Source: Anaeromyxobacter sp. (GTDB lineage Bacteria; Myxococcota; Myxococcia; Myxococcales; Anaeromyxobacteraceae). Taken from it: a stretch of 5,547 nucleotides of DNA. A program made the position numbers and the translations under genes. The notes beneath the pieces are model-generated. The model was not told the DNA's origin and ran no database searches. It saw nothing but the letters and a program-made list of their open reading frames with translations. The stretch spans positions 1-5,547 of the forward strand of contig JAHWYA010000165.1 of the NCBI GenBank assembly GCA_020028115.1. Reading direction: 5' to 3'. Positions 4,710 through 5,547 of the stretch are shown here, in pieces; positions within the stretch are counted from its first letter, which is position 1; each line of letters begins with the position of its first letter.

Positions 4710-5547
4710 ATGGCCACGCTCTCGCCGTTCCGCGCCCTCCGCCCGCCCGCCGCCGCCGCCGCGCGCGTCGCCTCGCCTCCCTACGACGTCGTCTCGACGA
4801 AGGAGGCGCGCGCGCTCGCCCGCGGGAACGCCGACAGCTTCCTGCGCGTCTCGCGCCCGGAGATCGATCTCCCCGAGGGGACGGACGAGCACGCGGACGC
4901 GGTCTACGCGCAGGGGCGTGAGAACCTCGCCGAGCTCGTCCGCCGCGGCGTCCTCGTCCCCGACCCCGAGCCGCGCCTGTACGTCTACGCGCAGCGGATG
5001 GGCGCGCACCGCCAGACGGGGCTCGTCGCGTGCGCGTCCGTCGACGAGTACGACCGGGACGTCATCAAGAAGCACGAGAAGACCCGGGCGGACAAGGAGG
5101 ACGACCGCGTCCGCCACATCGACACGCTCTCCGCCCACGACGAGCCGGTGTTCCTCACCTACCGGGCGGTCGCCGAGATCGACCGCGCCGTCGAGGACGT
5201 GAAGCGCGGGGCCCCGGCGTACGACCTCGTGACGCCGGACGGCGTCGGGCACCAGCTGTGGGTCGTGCCCGCGGACGCCGGGCGGCGCATCGAGGCGCTC
5301 TTCCGCGAGGTCCCCGCGCTCTACGTCGCGGACGGGCACCACCGCTCCGCGGCGGCGTCGCGGGTGCACGCGAGGCGGCGCGGGCAGCCGGGCGAGCACG
5401 GCGCGTTCCTCGCGGTCGTGTTCCCGCACGACCAGATGCAGATCCTCGCCTACAACCGGCTCGTCCGCGATCCCGCGGGCCGCGGGCCCGACGCGATCCT
5501 CGCGGCGCTCCGCGGCGTGTTCGACCTCGAGCCCGCGCCGTCGCCGC
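4710..5547 (+). CDS. DUF1015 family protein, C-terminus cut by window edge
   Basis: The first 279 codons are visible; family members are usually a little over 400 residues, so roughly the N-terminal two thirds is here. Recognisable family features are the start LSPFRALRP (4-12), SPPYDVV (22-28), VIKKHEKTRADKEDDR (118-133), HDEPVFLTY soon after, and YVADGHHRSAAA (about 205-216) with D208-G-H-H-R212. DUF1015 proteins are widespread in bacteria and lack an agreed function. The DGHHR box recalls the conserved box of the ParB/sulfiredoxin-like fold, in which free-serine kinases are also known, but that link is inference. The protein is cytosolic, with no signal peptide. The ATG at 4710 fits the family N-terminus; no Shine-Dalgarno is seen and a -10-like TAGAAT lies ten bases ahead, so translation may be leaderless. 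No partner gene is visible inside the window. Confidence 0.93.
   Translation, partial: MATLSPFRALRPPAAAAARVASPPYDVVSTKEARALARGNADSFLRVSRPEIDLPEGTDEHADAVYAQGRENLAELVRRGVLVPDPEPRLYVYAQRMGAHRQTGLVACASVDEYDRDVIKKHEKTRADKEDDRVRHIDTLSAHDEPVFLTYRAVAEIDRAVEDVKRGAPAYDLVTPDGVGHQLWVVPADAGRRIEALFREVPALYVADGHHRSAAASRVHARRRGQPGEHGAFLAVVFPHDQMQILAYNRLVRDPAGRGPDAILAALRGVFDLEPAPSP

Noticed and set aside
4463..4717. Minus-strand 84-residue frame
   Set aside because: It is antisense to the end of the small gene, the hairpin and the gap; no ribosome binding site or recognisable motif.
4918..5202. Plus-strand 94-residue Ser/Thr/Arg-rich frame
   Set aside because: It sits inside the DUF1015 gene in another frame and is low complexity.
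3369..5429. Minus-strand open frame of 686 codons
   Set aside because: It crosses four real genes or their antisense and both hairpin and promoter regions; the composition is repetitive Arg/Ser/Ala.

Overview
The window is very GC-rich, with G or C in nearly every third codon position, and it carries a lipoprotein multihaem c-type cytochrome of the CX4CH/CXXCH type typical of Geobacter and Anaeromyxobacter. Together these suggest a metal-respiring deltaproteobacterium in the broad sense, most likely an Anaeromyxobacter-like myxobacterium. The assignment is inferred from composition and gene content, not from a marker gene.

Layout from left to right. (1) 1-1290, minus strand: a radical SAM/SPASM enzyme whose C-terminus runs off the left edge. 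(2) 1291-1429: a short divergent intergenic region. (3) 1430-1783, plus strand: a small protein resembling the STAS/SEC14-like (SpoIIAA-like) family. (4) 1784-1869: a convergent gap holding a hairpin terminator for the gene on the right. (5) 1870-4176, minus strand: a two-gene unit. The promoter-proximal gene (3364-4176) encodes an unrecognised exported helical protein with six cysteines. Then, 27 bases on, comes a lipoprotein cytochrome (1870-3336) with 13 haem-type motifs: ten CXXCH, two CX4CH and one CX3CH. (6) 4177-4340: a divergent regulatory region with promoter-like elements on both strands. (7) 4341-4562, plus strand: a 73-residue coiled-coil plus CXH/CXXC mini-protein started by GTG, followed by a perfect 14-bp hairpin with a UUCG loop. 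(8) 4710 to the right edge, plus strand: a DUF1015-family protein, cut by the window end and possibly leaderless.

The only functional unit visible is the minus-strand pair. The exported six-Cys protein and the cytochrome share tight spacing, good ribosome binding sites and a terminator, so the unknown protein is a reasonable candidate partner, chaperone or structural companion of an extracytoplasmic electron-transfer protein. The other genes look like single transcription units without obvious links to each other. No tRNA, rRNA, CRISPR array, insertion sequence or integrase was seen. Very long open frames opposite the real genes are by-products of the GC-rich codon pattern.
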